A DNA stretch of 64,000 nucleotides from the NCBI GenBank assembly GCA_964019155.1, contig OZ025240.1, positions 20,311,521 through 20,375,520 of the forward strand. Direction: 5' to 3'. Positions 11,861-26,946 of this stretch are shown here, in pieces. This stretch comes from Osedax fenrisi (Eukaryota; Annelida; Polychaeta; Sabellida; Siboglinidae). The stretch's first letter is position 1. Every line of letters starts with the position of its first letter. The position numbers were made by a program, and so were the translations under genes. The notes beneath the pieces were generated by a model. It searched no databases. It saw nothing but the letters and a program-made list of their open reading frames with translations, and was not told where the DNA came from.

Positions 11861-12995
11861 CAACACGTGTTGCCAGCTAATCCTACTTGATCTATCATCT
11901 GCTTTTGATACCCTGGACCATAACATATTAATCTCGCGACTTACTTTAATGGGTATATCTGGCTTAGCATTACAATGGTTTACTTCATATCTCACTAACA
12001 GGAATATCTCTATTATGATTGACAAATCTTACTCGCCTCTTTCTCCTCTTAACCACGGTATTCCCCAAGGATCTGTTCTAGGTCCATCCATCTTTTCTAT
12101 TTATATCCGCCCTATTGCTGACCTAATTAAGAAATTTCCAAATATCCACTACCATATTTTTGCTGATGATATCCAACTGTTTACCTTTTTCCCTATAAAT
12201 TCTCATAATACCATTAACTCTGAATCAATCGAGTGTGCTAACTCCATAAGATTATGGCTCCTCTACAATAAACTACTAATTAATTCCTCTAAGACTACTG
12301 TACTTAACATATCTACTTCTGAAACTTCCTTTCCAAACTTTACTCTAAATAACATGATTATTTCTCCTTCTCATTCCTCCAAAAACCTAGGATTAGTATT
12401 TGATGACAAATTATCATTTAAGAATCACATATCATCCATTACAAAATCATCCAACTTTCATCTCTTCAGAATTAAAAAAATACGGACATCACTTTCCAGA
12501 AACCTTACTAAAACTCTAATTAATGCTCTTGTACTTTCACGTATTGACTACTGTTCTTCCCTACTGAATTTACTTCCTGCTAAAGCTACTGCTCCACTTA
12601 ATCGGATTATCCGTTCCTCAATACGTACTACTTACTGTTTAACTCGACTGGATCACTCTACTACAACATCTCATCAATCATCTCGTATGTGGCTACCCTT
12701 CTCCCTCAGGTGTAAATTACGTATACTATCTATAATCCATAAATCAATATATTCTTTTACCCCTAGCTATATCTCTGATCTAATTAAAAAACGTACTATA
12801 TTATCTTCTCTTCGTTACCAAAATGCTCCTCTACTTATCTCCCAGAACTCTAGTAAAACTTCCCTAAATTCTAGAGCTTTTAAAAATTCCGGTCCAACCC
12901 TATGGAATTCCCTCCCTCCTACCATTCGTTCTATTAGATCCCACAAAAGATTTATAAATCTTACTTCTTCTCTTCTCTCTACCCATAATCATTAA
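11829..12995 (+). CDS. LINE ORF2, reverse transcriptase half (N-terminal fingers deleted)
   Basis: This frame opens at 11829 and quickly reads LILLDLSSAFDTLDH, then GIPQGSVLGPSIF and the catalytic HIFADDIQLF. It ends with the thumb and C-terminal region (LVLSRIDYCSSLLN; a GPTLWNSLPPTIRS box near the end). The catalytic Asp pair is intact. The normal stretch between endonuclease and the first RT Asp box, about 100 or more residues, is missing: the sequence jumps from the EN linker to TLNSNTCC. An internal deletion plus a +1-type frame change is the simplest reading. The first ATG is at 11949. Confidence 0.8.
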   Translation, partial: VHYTILSTLNSNTCCQLILLDLSSAFDTLDHNILISRLTLMGISGLALQWFTSYLTNRNISIMIDKSYSPLSPLNHGIPQGSVLGPSIFSIYIRPIADLIKKFPNIHYHIFADDIQLFTFFPINSHNTINSESIECANSIRLWLLYNKLLINSSKTTVLNISTSETSFPNFTLNNMIISPSHSSKNLGLVFDDKLSFKNHISSITKSSNFHLFRIKKIRTSLSRNLTKTLINALVLSRIDYCSSLLNLLPAKATAPLNRIIRSSIRTTYCLTRLDHSTTTSHQSSRMWLPFSLRCKLRILSIIHKSIYSFTPSYISDLIKKRTILSSLRYQNAPLLISQNSSKTSLNSRAFKNSGPTLWNSLPPTIRSIRSHKRFINLTSSLLSTHNH

Positions 12996-13427
12996 ATCAT
13001 CCAACTTATTATTTGTATCCGTGTTATATTAAATTTATATCATTATTAAATTGTTATTGTATTATTATTATCTTATTATTATATAACACTATACTATATC
13101 AATGCAGTCTGTAGTATATACAACTACACCATATCAATGCAGACTGTAGTATATAATAGTCCTTTATATTGTTTATTATTGTTTTTCCGTTGTATATTGA
13201 ATGTATATTATTATCAAATTATTATCGTATTACTATTATTTTATTATTATTTTCTTCCCGCACGAGCGAAGGGGTCTACATGACCCTATTTTAGTGCTAA
13301 TAAACTCAATATCATCATCATCATCATCATATATATATATATATATATATATATTAGTATATTATATATATACCTACACCATACATTTGTAATATGTAAT
13401 ATGTAAATTTGTAATATGTGTACACCA

Positions 13428-13430
<3 letters not shown>

Positions 13431-13477
<47 letters not shown>

Positions 13478-13857
13478 ATAAATCGTATAAATCATATAAT
13501 ATAGTATTATATAATATTTTATATATTATAATATTTTTAATATTTATGATTATTGTTAATTGTAAACAAATTATATTTTAATATTTTTAATATTTATGAT
13601 TATTGTTAATTGTAAACAAATTATATTTTAATATTTTTAATATTTATGATTATTGTTTATTGTAAACAAATTATATTTATTTATTATTTATATAGACAAC
13701 CAACATTTAATATATTCTAATATTTTGTTTACATAATATTATTATTTTTAAAATCTCATTTTCTATTACATAATTAAACATGTGTAAATTATAATATCAA
13801 CTTCTCGTTATTAGTTATATTACGGATTATAAGTTATATTTTAATAACCAGGTTAAT

Positions 13858-13926
<69 letters not shown>

Positions 13927-14004
13927 ATACAATTAGAATATTAAAAAATAACTAATATGATAATTATAATAATAATAGTTATTAAATAGTAATATAAATA
14001 TAAT

Positions 14005-14059
<55 letters not shown>

Positions 14060-14076
14060 ATATATTATATATATAT

Positions 14077-14126
<50 letters not shown>

Positions 14127-14135
14127 TCTGCATAT
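13431..14135. repeat. (TA)n tracts and a 50-bp tandem triplication
   Basis: Between TA runs (13431-13473, 13861-13922, 14009-14115), a 50-bp unit containing 'tatttatgattattgttaat' and 'tgtaaacaaattatatttta' is repeated three times from about 13531 to 13680. No gene is seen here. Confidence 0.9.
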
Positions 14136-14477
14136 AATATAACTGGAGGATAAAAATAGACTATTAAATAAGTATTAAACTTGTATATATTATAAATAGT
14201 TGCGATGTCCAGAATATTACAATACAAATAAGTAACCCAGTTCTTGGACAATTAGTAATCGAAGCCAAATTAGATGTTGATGATTTATACATGATGTTAT
14301 ACTACTCCCTGATATCCCTATACAATATACAATGTACAATGTACATCTGACTTCGTTTAACTGATTTAACGCTCATATTAGGATAGTTATTGCGTTGAAT
14401 CATAGATAAAATGTAAATGTAGTACAATCAATCGACACATAATAACTTCCCCAATCACAGCCAGTTAACGAAAAAAG

Positions 14478-14746
14478 ATGGATAAAGTCGTCTGCGTATC
14501 ATCAACATCCGCTATGGGTGCAGCGTCCCCTCCGTCTAGTGGAACATCGTTGACCACTCTAGTCGAGTCCGTCATCGAGGGATTGACCATCCTGTTGCGG
14601 CGAGTGTTACGTCATTATCCTGATACGGACAGTACAGCGCCACCTGACGACTACCCAACACAACATCGTAGTCGTCAAGCACGTGGTAACATAGGCGATA
14701 TTATAGATCGTATCACCGGTCTGCAAATAGAGGTTATATATAATAG
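14478..14746 (+). CDS. RMDN exon 1 (start exon)
   Basis: The ATG follows 'cgaaaaaag' and opens 89 codons plus 2 bases, ending AATAG|GTAGGT. It encodes a Ser/Ala-rich start, an amphipathic stretch (LTTLVESVIEGLTILLRRVL) and a basic/acidic segment ending IIDRITGLQIE that could form a coiled coil. GAG|GTTATA 12 bases earlier is an alternative donor, but only the 14746 donor gives a phase matching exon 2. Base composition is far less AT-rich than the flanks, as expected for real coding sequence. Confidence 0.72.
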
Positions 14747-14768
14747 GTAGGTATATATATATACCTAC

Positions 14769-14829
<61 letters not shown>

Positions 14830-14886
14830 ATGTATTTATACAGTGTACACTGTATACAGTATGTATACATATATGTAATTGTTTGC

Positions 14887-14919
<33 letters not shown>

Positions 14920-17758
14920 ATGTATTTATACAGTGTACACTGTATACAGTATGTATACATATATGTAATTGTTTGCTATATACCTTAAATATGTATGTAT
15001 GAGTGTATATGTAGCATAGAGCTAGAGAGAAACTTGATCTCTAGCTCTATGATATGTAGGTAATACCTACTAGGTATGTATGTGTATATAAATATAAATA
15101 AAAATATATGTATATATATATATATATATATATGTATATGTATATAGGTATGTAGGTTTATATTATAGTTTGCATATATATTACATATATAGAATTACAA
15201 GAAAACGTTTAAATAATGTAAACAATTATATGTATTTCATTAATTGTTGCGAGTGATATAAAAAGTATTTAAATTTAAATATAAATATATTTTATTTAAT
15301 CATTTAATAATTATATATATATAACATTATATTTAAACTGCCTGTGTGGCTCAGTGGCTAAGGAGTCAGACACACAAGCAGTAGGACACGGGTTCGACCC
15401 TCGTCCGGACCATTAATTAAATTTATAAAATGGGTCTTAAAATATTATTTAGAAGTGATCTTATATAATTGTGTATAAATAAATGATCGGCTCTCGTTAA
15501 AACCATGGATGCCTTAACATGAGAGCGGCTTCGAAGGGACATTAGAGCCATATATGGTTATAAGTGAAAACTTCATCTAAGTTCCTGGATGGGATGAAAG
15601 GACTCCACCAAATAAAAAAAATAACAATATATATATATATATATATTACAATTATTATATTAAACCAATATCATAAATATCCAAAAGATGTTTAAATAAT
15701 ATCTAATAATATACGTATTTCATTAATCTTTTAATTATTATGATTGATATATAAAGTACTAGCTGTACCCAGTCGAAATTTATCGGTTTTTGATTGGTTG
15801 CCTATTTATTATTTATTAATTAGAGCTATTCCTGATTCTACATTTCTAGTATATACAATTACATAAAGTTTATCTAAAATACAAACAAATGTAGAAACAT
15901 ATTTTATTTAATATTTAAAAAATTAGTGAACAAATATTTCAAAAAATATTTCAAATATTTCAAATATTCCAAAATATGTTGAAAACCTAAACCCAAACCA
16001 TTCCAAATCGGCGTTGCTCAATGTTTTATTATTTACCTATCTATCATTTATTAATTATAACTATTCCTGATTTTGAATTTCTTGCCGTACCCAACTCTGC
16101 TTTACTCGTTATTTGATAGTTTGCCTATCTATTATTTATTAATTATGGCTATTCATGATTCTGCCTTTCATATACAATAATATACATTTTTACTATTCAA
16201 ACAAATGTAGACAAATATTTGTTTTAATATCTCAAAAATGAGTGGAAAAATATTTCAAAAATATTTCACAAAATATTTAAAAAAATACAATTGTATTTTT
16301 TTTGTTAACACATATTTCCAATATTACAAAATAATATTTAAAAAATGTCGAAAACCCAAACCGCAACCTGCGTTGCTCGATTTTTGATTGTTTGCCTATG
16401 TATTATTTATTAATTATAGCTATTCCTGATTCTGTATTGCTAGTATACAACAACTATTTCCAAATATTACAAAATATATTTTTTTTAAATGTTCTAAAAA
16501 TATTTTAAAAAGTATAATATTTATATAATTATTATATAATTATAATATTTTAATTATATCTTAAAATAATAATATTTCAAAGATTAGTTGAAAAATATAA
16601 AAAATTATTTCAAATAATATTTTTAAAAAGACAATTAATATAAATATTTTAAAATTATTTTAAAAAGTATAATATTTATATCTTATAATATTTATATATT
16701 TATTATATAATTATAATATTTTAATTATATCTTAAAATAATAATATTTCAATGATTAGTTGAAAAATATAAAAAAATATTTCAAATAATATAAAATATTT
16801 CAAAATTTTTTTTATAAATATTTCAAAAAAATATTAAAAAATATATCAAAAAATTATTTTAAATATTTCAAAAAAAATTCAAAAATATTTCACAAAATTT
16901 CAAAAATATTTCGAAAAAATGTAAAAAAAATATTTCAAAAAAGCGACGCCAAATATTTTAGATGGCAAAAAGTAAATTTTTCGCGTTTTTCTGGGGTATG
17001 CGGTAAAAAATTCAAACAAATTTCCGGACCAAGTCCATACAGGTGAAAATTTATTAATATCGGGTATAACAGATTTTCACGACATACCCGGTTCTCGAGT
17101 TAGCTCACCAGATACACACACACACATATATAATTAAATGAACTTTCTTTGATATGTATAGATTTAAATTTAATTATAAATACCAATTATAATTATCTAT
17201 CATCACTATATAGAACATAAACCATTTTATTTGGTCATGCATTTAGTACCTCATAATGCATATATGATTATAAAACATAATTTTTACAATACAATATACT
17301 GATCCCACCATGTTTATATTATTCAAAATTGTAACCAATAGAAAACAGGTTTATAATGAATAATTGCTATATATTTATTTGTTATTATAATATTTTATAA
17401 TCAACAATATACCTTGTTGTTATTTGATGATTGTAAATTAATAATTATCTTCTTTAATGCATTTATAACCTATTTAAATACATTTAATATATTTTGATAC
17501 AGGTTAAGATTCTCGCAGATAATATTCTTATATTTGAGAAAAATAAAAAGTTAGTAGTTTAATTCACAAATGTATCTGTTCTAATATATAATACATAGTA
17601 TTTATTAAATACTATAATTACCACAATACTAAAACTGTTTTATTTAAGAGCAAGTGAATATATATTATAATATATTACTAATACATCTATAATTATAATA
17701 TTATGTTAAATAATATAATTCACTCATATATTATGTGTAATATAGATTATATATTATA

Positions 17759-17804
<46 letters not shown>

Positions 17805-20687
17805 CTTCTCGTAATTTATTTCTGTGAAAGTCAATAATCCATTTTTTTTTATCTTAACTTTTTTCAATTGTTATTATTATATATAAATCTCATGTTCAAT
17901 CAGTAATTTACACTATAAACTAGAACAGTTTTTATTTTATCATTCTAATATAATTAATATATTATTACCACAATCCATGTTGAAGTGTAATTTTAATTTC
18001 TATTACGACATATAATATAATGAAAATAAGATAAATAAATTATTTAAATTTAAAATCTAATAATACAATTTATTTGTACATTCATTTTATAATACCAATT
18101 ACATATGTATAAAATAGGCACAAGTGAAGTTAATTTTATTATTAATAATATACAATTCAATGTAATGAATCATAGAGAAATACAAACAATTATAATTAGT
18201 ATACCTTGTATTAGTGTTTCGGCAAATAATCCTAAAGAGGAGATTGATGAAGAATATGTATACGAAGATCCACTCTGCGATGACAAAATGTTAGTCTATT
18301 ACTACATTGTTATAATCTGTGATTGCATTCTATTAAATATAAAATCATATCTAATAGTTCTGATATTGAAACAATAGCTTTCATGATTATTATAATAGCA
18401 TACCAACATTATTTAATCTATACATATTTTACTACCATTTTATTTTTATATAATATAAGCGTGATATATTAGATACAATTAAGTATTCAGTATGATCTAA
18501 AAGCTTTCTATTTGAACTTTAAACTATTTAAACTTTCTATATAATATTGTTATAATCATTTATAATTTTATTATAAATTCTACGTAGGTAATACTATTTA
18601 TTTTGATAATTCAAATGTATTTAACAGCATTGATTCATTACATATTTATTAATTAATGTACCATTATATGTTTACAATTGTTAATATATCTATATCTATA
18701 TATTATCATATTAATATATTTATATTTATATATATATATATATTGGTGTTTATATATAACATAAATATACACAGAAAAATGAAAAAGGGCAAAAAAAAAG
18801 GAATAAGAAAAAATTGTATAAACATAATGCGGAGGTTAAAATTGTCTGTAACTAGCAGTTGTATGAGAGGTAATGGGTCTGATGAGATGTTGAAAGTGGC
18901 TGATGTACCGAGGTTGAACGAAGCACATATTTTGATAAAGGAGAAGGAGGTAGATGCTGAACCTACAGAGGTGAATATTGAGGTAGTAAAGAATGAGGAT
19001 TGTAAGCTAAATGAGGAAGATGTTAATATGAAAGTAAATGAGTTAACGAAGGAAGAAAAAGAAGCATGCAAAGTTGTAACTCAGGAGTCGATATACGAAG
19101 ATTACGTAAGTGATTTTACAGAACGTATCCTGAAAATACGTAGTTGTTACTTATTAGACTCCAATAAAAAATACGAGTCGGGTGGAATTAAAACTAGTCG
19201 CAGCATTACTAGCTCCTCGAAGGTAGATATAATAAATATTACCAATAACTTATCGAAGACTAATAATACATATCAACAACAATCTATGAAAGAGCCTGCA
19301 TCACCGTTACTATGTATACCAAATAAATTAGTTAACCTCTCTGACAACGCTCGTACAGTGATCCTCTTCAACAATATAACTCCTACCGATACTAAGATTG
19401 ATGAAAGAGAGGTAGTGGAAAGTACGCATGTTCAACAGGAGGACAAAACATCATTATTAGGGTTATTATGCATGCTAATGAGGTGGCAATGATAATTATT
19501 CATCGTTTCATATTCATTATACAATTTATAAACTAATTTTACTGTTTATCTTACTTATTTTTTAAAATATATATATTAACAATTCAATATATTAAGAATA
19601 TTTATTCTACAGCTATTTATTCTTTGTATATAATTAATAAGAAATATAGATATTCTATAGATTTATAAACTTATAGAACCTATATTTAATATGATACGAA
19701 TATAATATAATGAATTACTATATTAATTAGATGTATAATAATATATTGAACATATTTATAGAAAACGTAACTTTACAAATATAATTGATATTTTAAAGTT
19801 TAGAAAATTAATATTAATATCATAAATATTTATGGATATTTATATTATACTTAAACATTGAGTATATTAATATATATTTTTGTTTTTAGAATTAGAATAT
19901 AGTAATTATTATATGCATATATTTATATTCATTATAGTATATATGTTAATAGGGATTACACATATTGTTTATTTGTTATTTATTTTGGTGGAGTCCTTCC
20001 CATTCAGGAATTTAGATGAAGTTTTCACTTATAACCATATGGCTCTATTATCCCTTCATTCCACTCTCGTGTTAAGGCATCCGTGGTTTTAATGAGAGTC
20101 AATCATTGATTTATACACAATGATATAATATAACTTTTAAATATTATTTAAGACCTATTTTAATAGTCCGGACAGGGCTAGAACCCGGGTCCTATTCCTT
20201 GTATTTCAGCCAACTGAGAAAACTGATTAGTTTGATTATTTAAGTAATAAATGGAATCATTTATAAAAAACTTACATTATTATTATTATTATTATGTACG
20301 TACCATGAAATATAACAGAATATAAAAATACATTGGTTAATAATTTTATATATCATTTACATTTACTAAAATACAACCACAATTAAATTAATATAATTTA
20401 TGTAAATTAATATATAACATATAACTTTTTTCGCATATATTATTTGAAATAATTTATTTATATTATATTCACTGGATATGTAATATTATATAGGACATAC
20501 ACATCCCAATTTAAATTATAATATATGTAAATATAATTACAGATTACATGTGATTAAATATGTATTAATAATATAGACGATCAAATTTGATCATTAACAT
20601 TAATGATAATCTTAAATATTTTTTTTATATATAGTTTAGTTTAAAGCTTCCATTTTTATAAATAGTGTTTTTTATAAGAAATAAAAC

Positions 20688-20756
<69 letters not shown>

Positions 20757-23052
20757 ATAATATTATAATAATTGACAGAAAAAATTATGAAACAGAAAAG
20801 AAAAATCTACAAAAAGTTATTTAATAAAAATATTAATCAAAACTAAATATATTTCTACATATATTTTATAATATATTATTTTTAAATCATTTAATTTATA
20901 GACGAATGCGATTAAGCTATCTCGCTATGATTCGGTTGACAGACTATTCCACGGGACAGATAAGGACAGAACGCATGCTTTCAAAATACTAGTTGCAGAA
21001 GAAGAACACGTTTGTGTACATATTATTATCACCAATCACCAGTTATATTCATATCCTAATATAACATTATAATTTGTAGAGTGATTATTATATAATAATG
21101 AAGAATACTGTTAGATACAACCCATCCCATAATCCTAATTTATATCATACCCTATATACATATATCTCAATACTTATTACTGTGATATGTATACGTCTAT
21201 TAACATTTAGCGATATATTTTAATTTTAAAATGGATCTAGCATGTACAATTTTAACTTTTAAGAATATTTTAGGTTATAATTAATTGTTTATAATTATCT
21301 TTAAATAGGCACTGAGTCCATTACATTATATTATATTATATATTTGACTACTTTACCCATCCCCTTTAGCGGAAAGATGTTGAATTCTTATGGCGCATGA
21401 GTCGAGCCTACTTCCAGGAATCGGAGATGGATAAACTGAACGATAAACTAGATAAACGTAAACAGCTGATATGCCGTGCCAAAGATCATGCATTCGCAGC
21501 TCTCAAATTAGACTCAACCAACTTCCAAATACATAAGTGGTCAGTGTATCATTGTTATAATTATCAATAATTATAATAATTATAATTATCATTATAGTAA
21601 TCTATAAACTTATATATCTTAGTTATACACAATTATAATAAAGAATAATTGTTTATTGGAATATTAAAGTAAAATAAGTTTTAGATTACCACTTTTTGAA
21701 ATATAATATTCTATTAAAACTGTTTACTTATAAGACTATAGTCTTATATATTTATATTTTACCATTCACTTATATAGTTTAATTATATGATAGAGATTAT
21801 ATATATCGAATCGATTTAGAATATGTGGTTATTGGTATCGAATTGGTTCAACATATGTTATTATTGGTATTGAATTGAATCAAAATATGTGGTTATCGAA
21901 TTGGTTCAACATATGTTTTTATTGTAATTATTTAAAATTATTTTATTATCATTATTGAAGCGGTTCAAAATAGGAGTATTTTTATAAGGAAAACTATTAA
22001 TTAAAATGTATATACAATTTATTATTTTAAATAATGATTATACTATATAAACAATATAATACAGGTAAATATATTAAAATACATACTTAAAATATATTTA
22101 TATTAAAATATATATATATATATAAGTATACTTATACATATACCAAAACTAAAATTAAAAGTTTAAATTACACAATTTTTGATATAAATATAATAATACA
22201 GATATAAATATTAAAATTTCATCTCAATTAAAATATATAATCGTTATTATTACTTACTTACCTTACCAGGTCGAGCTTACTCGGCAATGGTTATTATTAA
22301 TGATAAATAAATATTCAAGATATTTAAAAATCCATTCTATTTTAAAAAGCAAAGTTCGATACAATTGTAATAGAATTTTATAGAATGTATTAATAAATAA
22401 ATTCTCATAACACTTATCGATACATAAATTAAATTATCTACTAGTTTTAAATGAAAATATTATTTAACAAAATAATAAAAAATAATTTTTAAAATATTTG
22501 TCTATATTTTATTTAAATATATGAAGATTTTTCTAGTTTTAATAAATATATATATAGATACATTTTGTTATATAATCATGTATTATATCTCTTTATGCTT
22601 GTATATTTTAAGATATACTAAATTCAACATACATTCATAAGTATCAGCATTCATATATATTGGCTGGATTAAATAATTGATCAAATAGTATATTTGTATA
22701 GTAACTGCAGTTACAGCTCTTTTTGTTATATATATATATATATATATGAATTGTTGGAATTAAATATAGAATAAATCTACTATAATAATATACCGTTTCC
22801 ACTCCTATCTGACTCAACGATGAAACAAGGAAGATATTCTACTTTATTAGTGGTAATCTAATGTTTAAAGTATTTTTAATGATTGCGGCATAGTATATTA
22901 GGATTTTATATCTTCGATTACCATGGTCATTATATGCGAGTACTCGTACATGTACATATATGTAAATCAAATAAATCTGAAAAATGTCTTTGAACTATTT
23001 ATTTAACGTTATGTCAATATATGTCGCATTTACTATATTTCTATATATATAT

Positions 23053-23093
<41 letters not shown>

Positions 23094-23426
23094 CATTATA
23101 TAAAAATATATAAATTATAAATAAATAATTCGGTTAAAGAGTACAATTATTTAATATTTTATATTTATAATAGACTTCATGTTTACCTATTTTTAAAAAC
23201 AGCTCTGTTAGATTATAATATAGTATATATACGATATATATATAGTATATTTATATAAATTAGATAAATTTCACCGAGATATCCCGTAACTTCTTTTTAT
23301 ACTTTAATACTATATTCAATTAAGTACACATTTATATTGTATACATTTATAAATATTTCAATCGTATATTAAATATATTTTATATACGAAATATTATATA
23401 ATATTTTTTAATATTTCATATACCTA

Positions 23427-23473
<47 letters not shown>

Positions 23474-26400
23474 TATATAGTATCATTTATCATTTTAATA
23501 GTATCATTTTAATAATATAATATTTCTAGATGTCGTATTATAATACAATAATTATTGATATAATCTATATAATATTATTATATTAAATAAATGTTGAAAC
23601 TAAAGTAATTATTATGTAATAGGTGTGCTATAACAATCGGGACTATTGGTGAATTCGAATCTACCAATACGCGCATCAAATATGGATTTAAATTCAAGGT
23701 TACTAAAACTATATGTAACTTATTATTATTATTATCAGATTTAGGTTTACACCAGGGTTTTTGTAGAAGCTAAATCTTATCGAGACAATTACCCTTAATT
23801 TTAAAACAAGTCCAAAAAAACTATATAAATAAAATATTATAAAATATTAGATGACTTCAGTTTACATAGATACAATACAATGAATAAAATAGAAAAATAA
23901 TATAAATTGTTTGAACTTGCCATACAATTATGAAATCATCATTTAATTATTTATAAATAAATAACCAAAATAAATAATAAGTAGTATACAATAATACACT
24001 AAACAAAAATATAGATGTATTAGTTTAAATGAAAAAAATGAAGTAAAATGAAGTAAAACTGAATAAAACTGAATTAAACATAACAAAAAGTATATTCAGA
24101 AAGATGGTAAGAACTGTAGGTAACATTTTTATTTGTATATTTTTTTTTATTTTATCATTTTTTTTTTTTTTTTCTCATAAATTTATTTCAGTAAATAAGT
24201 TTTAGAAATTTGTTAGTAATACTTTAGAATAATGTAATGAATGTAACATATTTTTTTAAACTAAAATGTTAGTTTAATTACTAATTTTTATATAAGTGTC
24301 AATAAAGAGAAATAAAACAAAGAAGTATAATCAAATATAAAAGAAAAAATATTCAATACAAAATGTTTATGTAATTAAAAATAAAGTCAAATAATATTAT
24401 TAGTCAGAGGAAAATAAAAAATACTAAAAAAAAAAAAGAAAAAAGAAATACCAAAAGGTTTTTTAAATTGTATTATATTTATATAAACGTCAATACAAAA
24501 AAGAAAGAAAACAAGAAAGTAAATTCAAATGTAAAATGCAAAAGTTCAGTAAAATAATATTATTTATGTCGGGGAAATAAAATATTGTAAAATAAAACAC
24601 TCAAAAAGTATTAATTTTTTTTAAATTATTTCATAAACGTCAATAAATTAAAATAAGAATAAAATGTGGATTCCTATATACTAACGTATAACAATATTAG
24701 ATAAAAGTCATGATAAAAGATTTAAAATTAGAAAAATGAGATTTAGATTATAAGTATACTGAGTAAGAAGATAACAAATTTGTATACATATGTTTCCTGA
24801 ATAATTTATAATTTGAAATATTTTTTAAAATATTATCAAGCTTATTACAGGTAATTGGTCCAACGTATATTAAAGTTCTTCTGCATAGTTCTTTTTTGAA
24901 ATTAATAATTGAGAAATTATTTATGCTCCTAGTGTTGTGAGATGATGAAGTTACAGAAAAAATGCATTTGTTATATAAGGATGAAGATTATTGAAAATTT
25001 TAAACATAAATTCACATGTACTTATATATGTAATTTCATTTATTTTTAATAAAGAATTATCAATAAATAGTCTACTAGTATGATGTAAAAAATGTTTTTT
25101 TACATATAATCCTTATTATTCGCTCTTGAAGAATATATATGCATGATACATTAGATTTATATGTATTTCCCCAAAATATGTTACAATACTTTATATGAGG
25201 CAAGAATATGGAATTATATATATATGAAGTAATGCTTATAGTTAGTAATAATATTTATTATTAATATCATTTATTTGTAATAGTTTTTTAATAATAAAAG
25301 AATATGAATACAATATATTTGTGTTCTTGTTTTATATGGGGCTTCAAAATAAAACTTCTTTTTTATATATATCTAAAATATATATATATATATATTTTAT
25401 TAATTGAATCTTAAATTCGAACTGATGAATACGTACTAGTAATGTAAATGATGCTCAAATCTAAAGCATCGATGCAGTCTCTAATTCAATAATAAAAGTA
25501 TCGTTAAGTCTCAGAATGGGTTACCTACATCTTTCGATGCAGTCTCAGACTCCATAAAATGCATTGCTATTAATTTAGTCTTGCTTATTATAGGCATCGT
25601 TTAAGCATTGGTCTCAGTTTTCATAAGATTGATATAGTTTAATTGGCAGTTACCAGAATCATTATTGTGTATATCTTTTTATATCTAGTTATCAAGAGAA
25701 TTGTCAATAACATAATAAAATAATATAAGTAACGAATAAAATTGAAATCTAATAACCTTAATATTATTATACCTATAGGTTTAAATAGGTTTAAATTATA
25801 ATTTACATATTAATATTAGGAAATATATGTAATCTAATTAATAATTAATAACATAGTTAAATAAAGTAATTTAATGTTTTTAAAAAAATTATATTTTCAT
25901 GCACAAATATTCACATGTCTAAATTATCATCACTCAAAAGTTTCTTTTATCTGATAGAATATTTCTTGCTGAGGAAAACACCCTCTCGTAATCATTATAA
26001 CCACTGATGTAGCAGGTATTACACAGCACATAAGATCAATCTACTTATAAGAGCAATTTTCCTCGGAAAATCGTATGGTGAATTTTTCAGATTCATTAAA
26101 ATATATACTATTATATTTTTTATATAAATTAAATTATCTTAACTAAACAATACATATTTATTTAAAAATAATCCTACTTTTATTCTTGTTAGCGAAAAAT
26201 GTAGGTACTATTGAATACTAACATCATGTACTTTACTTTTCTTATTTGTATTCCTCATAATATCTAAAAATCTAATAAGTTTTTTTTTAATTATATCGAA
26301 TTTCTTTAATTTCAGGAAGCTTAAAGATTTGTGTATATTATATTATTATATTTAGTCAAACATATAATTTAATTAAAAAATATAATTACAGAATAAAACA

Positions 26401-26914
26401 TAATACATTGTTAATTTTATATGATAACATTGTCATTATAAATATGTTCTTTAATTTTCTATACTTCATATTTAGTAAAATTACTAATAATAAATCTATG
26501 ATCTTAAAAAGTTGATACTTATAAAAAAGATAATGTTTCTTTATCATTATTCCTACAATTTTATACAAATTAGTATATTTATAATATTTGAAAATAATAT
26601 TATAAATAATGTTAATTTAAAGCATTATTTCGGCTCGGTTATATTTTGTTAGATTATTTACTTCGCTCGGTTCATTTAGCTAGAATCTCGGCTTGGCTCG
26701 GGCTCTTTTTTTCACAGGTTGTGATAAAAATGATGTATATTATTTACTAAACATTGTAGTCTACACTTTATTAATTAATATCAATGTTAATGCAATATAT
26801 GTGATATTCTATATGAAGATTTTTATTTATATTATTTTTTAAGTACCATTTAATACAACACATGTAAATAACTAAACTATTATTATGTATACAATAGACA
26901 TTTTAAAATGTTAA

Positions 26915-26946
<32 letters not shown>

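Larger units (their letters stand above)
9194..13332 (+). mobile_element. CR1/L2-like non-LTR retrotransposon, nearly full length but broken
   Basis: The element has a relatively GC-rich 5' leader (9194-9580), an ORF1 with a PHD-like zinc finger, an ORF2 with endonuclease and reverse transcriptase, and a 3' untranslated region. That region ends in 'aataaactcaatatcatcat' and a (TCA)n tail at about 13310-13331. A two-copy 'caatgcagactgtagtatat' repeat lies near 13100-13160. RT motifs (LLDLSSAFDTLDH, GIPQGSVLGP, FADD) and the tail place it in the CR1/L2 group. Damage: an in-frame stop in ORF1, a frameshift and missing residues between EN and RT. Confidence 0.88.

Noticed and set aside
18706..19071. 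121-codon minus-strand Ser/Phe-rich frame
   Set aside because: Antisense shadow of RMDN exon 3, whose splice phases agree with neighbouring exons.
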